Made by a program: the position numbers and the translations under genes
Part shown: piece after piece, positions 62,381 through 64,000 of the stretch
Numbering within the stretch: the first letter of the stretch is position 1
Layout: every line of letters begins with the position of its first letter
The notes under the pieces: generated by a model
The model's database searches: none
What the model saw: the letters and a program-made list of their open reading frames with translations, nothing else
Told to the model about the DNA's origin: nothing
NCBI GenBank assembly: GCA_964058845.1
Contig: CAXKVR010000041.1
Location: 1-64,000, forward strand
DNA from: Carex sylvatica
Taxonomy: Eukaryota; Streptophyta; Magnoliopsida; Poales; Cyperaceae
DNA: 64,000 nucleotides
Direction of reading: 5' to 3'

Positions 62381-64000
62381 ATGAGCAACAATCATAAGGA
62401 AGCCAATTTAAAGGCCATTATTGCAGATTTCGTCGGACCTCTGACGAATCGCCTTCAATTAGCAAAGGAGAAAGTTTCTGAGAACTTGGAGTTCGCAAGA
62501 ATAATCGACCAAATTATAAGAGAGGTGGTACAGAGAAAATATAGTTTTAATGGCATACAAAAACGGGACTGGGAGGTAATTGGTTACTTTGGAAAGATAG
62601 AAAGGCAAATTTGTTCCTGGATTGATGATAATGATGAAGTGACTGCAGTGAATGAAATAAATGTAAGGAACGAGCTAAGAGATATTCTTAATAAGCTATC
62701 ACATATACCTTGTGAGAAAGCATCTGATTTGCATCAAAAATCCCAAAAAGGTCAAGTCCCAAAAGAATCAAATAGAAGTGATGAAGTGAGTGAATTGTCG
62801 CTGGATTTAAAAGATCTAGAGGAGTTGGATGTCCAGTCCAGTCTTTGCCTGTATAGCCTTGGCATTTTTCCAGAAAGCGCAAAACTGAAAAGAAGATTTG
62901 TTATTTACTGGTGGATTGGTCTGGGGCTGTTACCTGGGAATAGTTGGGAAAACGCTGAGCACCATGGTGACAATATTTTTGCTGATCTGATTAACAAGGG
63001 TTTCCTCAAATCTGTACATATCAGAAAGCATAATAAAGTAATCAACCTTTGCACCATCAATCTTACAATTTATAAGTGGTTGTTTTCTACCGAAGAAAGG
63101 GCAGACTTCATTTCGCCCTTTTTTGGAGATTGGTTCAGTACAAAAGTACTACTTAATCTTCATGACAGGTACCTCAATTCTGACGACATCAGCAAGAAGC
63201 CTAACTTGCAGGTGGTCCAACTTGGCAATTGGTGTTACACAGAGAATAAGGTTCACAACAAGGTCCACATTGAGGTTGACAAAATTGATTTCTTAAAGAA
63301 GTTGGGAGGAGATGTGACCTACCTTAGCTTGAGAGGCATTTCGGGGATAGAAGAGGTTCCTGTATCAATTGGAAAACTAGAAAATCTGATGATACTAGAC
63401 CTCAGGGCTTGTCATAATTTGGACAAATTACCACAAAAGCCAAGGTCCAAATTAAAAAAAAAATTAATGAGATGGAAATTACCCAAAGAAATGTGGTTCA
63501 CGGAATTAATTGGATGGAAATTACCGCAGGAAAGTTGGTTCAAGAAGCTGATTGTTTTAGACATTTCAGAGTGCTACCTGTTGGATTATATGCCAAGATG
63601 GATATGTCAACTCCCTAATTTAGAGGTGCTGAAGGGTTTTGTGGTTGCCAGCAATGGACACAAAAACCGACCCTGCCGGCTAGATGATCTGTCCAAATTA
63701 AATAAGCTTAGGAAGCTCACCATAAGAATTGCCAAAGGGAATTTGGTTACCGAAGATTTCAGTGGCTTAAAAAATCTGCAAAAACTTTTAGTATTGACCA
63801 TAATATGGGGAGATAATAAGTACAAATCTGCAATACCAGCCAAATATTTTCCAGAGAAACTTGAAAAGTTGGATATCAGATGTTATCCAGCAGATGAGGC
63901 ATTAGATCTGCTGAAGCCTACAGAGCTAATAAACTTGAAGAGATTATATATTAGAGGTGGGAACCTGACTAAAATTCCATGCAATGGAAAATGGAAAGTG
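62381..64000 (+). CDS. NLR-like (CC/winged-helix/LRR) protein without P-loop, partial
   Basis: An open frame of 540 codons that runs off the window. The first ATG follows a possible splice acceptor (TTTTTTCATAG, about 62351-62361), so an upstream exon cannot be excluded. Residues 1-110 are helical and charged. About 150-190 (CLYSLGIFPE, then IYWWIGLGLLP) match the RNBS-D and winged-helix part of plant NB-ARC domains. Leucine-rich repeats start near 312 (YLSLRGISGIEEVPVSIGKL, NLMILDLRAC). No P-loop GxxGxGK(T/S), kinase-2 or GLPL motif is present between the N-terminus and RNBS-D, so nucleotide binding is not expected. This layout resembles proteins annotated as RPP13-like protein 4. An internal near-repeat, WKLPKEMWFTEL and WKLPQESWFKKL, lies at about 365-390. 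A role in immunity is inferred from family only. Confidence 0.78.
   Translation, partial: MSNNHKEANLKAIIADFVGPLTNRLQLAKEKVSENLEFARIIDQIIREVVQRKYSFNGIQKRDWEVIGYFGKIERQICSWIDDNDEVTAVNEINVRNELRDILNKLSHIPCEKASDLHQKSQKGQVPKESNRSDEVSELSLDLKDLEELDVQSSLCLYSLGIFPESAKLKRRFVIYWWIGLGLLPGNSWENAEHHGDNIFADLINKGFLKSVHIRKHNKVINLCTINLTIYKWLFSTEERADFISPFFGDWFSTKVLLNLHDRYLNSDDISKKPNLQVVQLGNWCYTENKVHNKVHIEVDKIDFLKKLGGDVTYLSLRGISGIEEVPVSIGKLENLMILDLRACHNLDKLPQKPRSKLKKKLMRWKLPKEMWFTELIGWKLPQESWFKKLIVLDISECYLLDYMPRWICQLPNLEVLKGFVVASNGHKNRPCRLDDLSKLNKLRKLTIRIAKGNLVTEDFSGLKNLQKLLVLTIIWGDNKYKSAIPAKYFPEKLEKLDIRCYPADEALDLLKPTELINLKRLYIRGGNLTKIPCNGKWKV

Overview
The window is plant nuclear DNA. It is AT-rich, almost every long stretch between genes is transposon-derived, and the host genes are plant-type: a cation/calcium exchanger, two DUF4220/DUF594 proteins, an NLR-like protein and a tRNA-Gly. 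Ty1-copia, LINE, hAT, Mutator-like, CACTA-like and Helitron-like sequences are all present. The species cannot be named from the sequence alone.

Layout. 1-1403: a palindromic element. 2621-5227: a CCX cation/calcium exchanger gene without introns, behind a promoter that carries two local duplications and a MITE. 5343-15260: sequence downstream of CCX in two long copies and a short third one, split by hairpin transposons (6958-8365, 9755-10172, 10985-12210, 13224-13804). 15382-17720: a cluster of hairpin MITEs. 18441-18511: tRNA-Gly(GCC). 21412-23655: the first DUF4220/DUF594 gene. 26185-33450: a chain of exon-like pieces from at least six unrelated host genes, all on the minus strand, mixed with two Helitron-like 3' termini and CACTA-like subterminal repeats. 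34760-36155: a fold-back element with a minisatellite core, then a tandem repeat. 36796-39255 (minus): the second DUF4220/DUF594 gene, facing the first, with a promoter enlarged by duplication and insertions. 40466-44130: palindromic and hAT elements, a SINE and nested hairpins. 44290-50300: three decayed copia LTR/PBS segments, an orphan copy of the DUF4220 upstream region and a 5'-truncated LINE. 56416-61370: a full-length Ty1-copia element with near-identical LTRs, a 5-bp target duplication and broken coding capacity. 62087-62236: a short minus-strand LTR with a PBS (TRIM-like). 62381-64000: an NLR-like gene without a visible P-loop, cut by the window edge.

The host genes do not form a pathway. 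The main interest is genome dynamics. The 26-33 kb block looks like transduplication: exons of a DHH1/DDX6-type helicase, a GH1 glucosidase, an RSZ splicing factor, xylose isomerase, ribosomal protein eL37 and KIN17 were collected in one orientation, several with splice signals still attached. A second theme is two families of large hairpins that keep a constant core but carry different outer arms.
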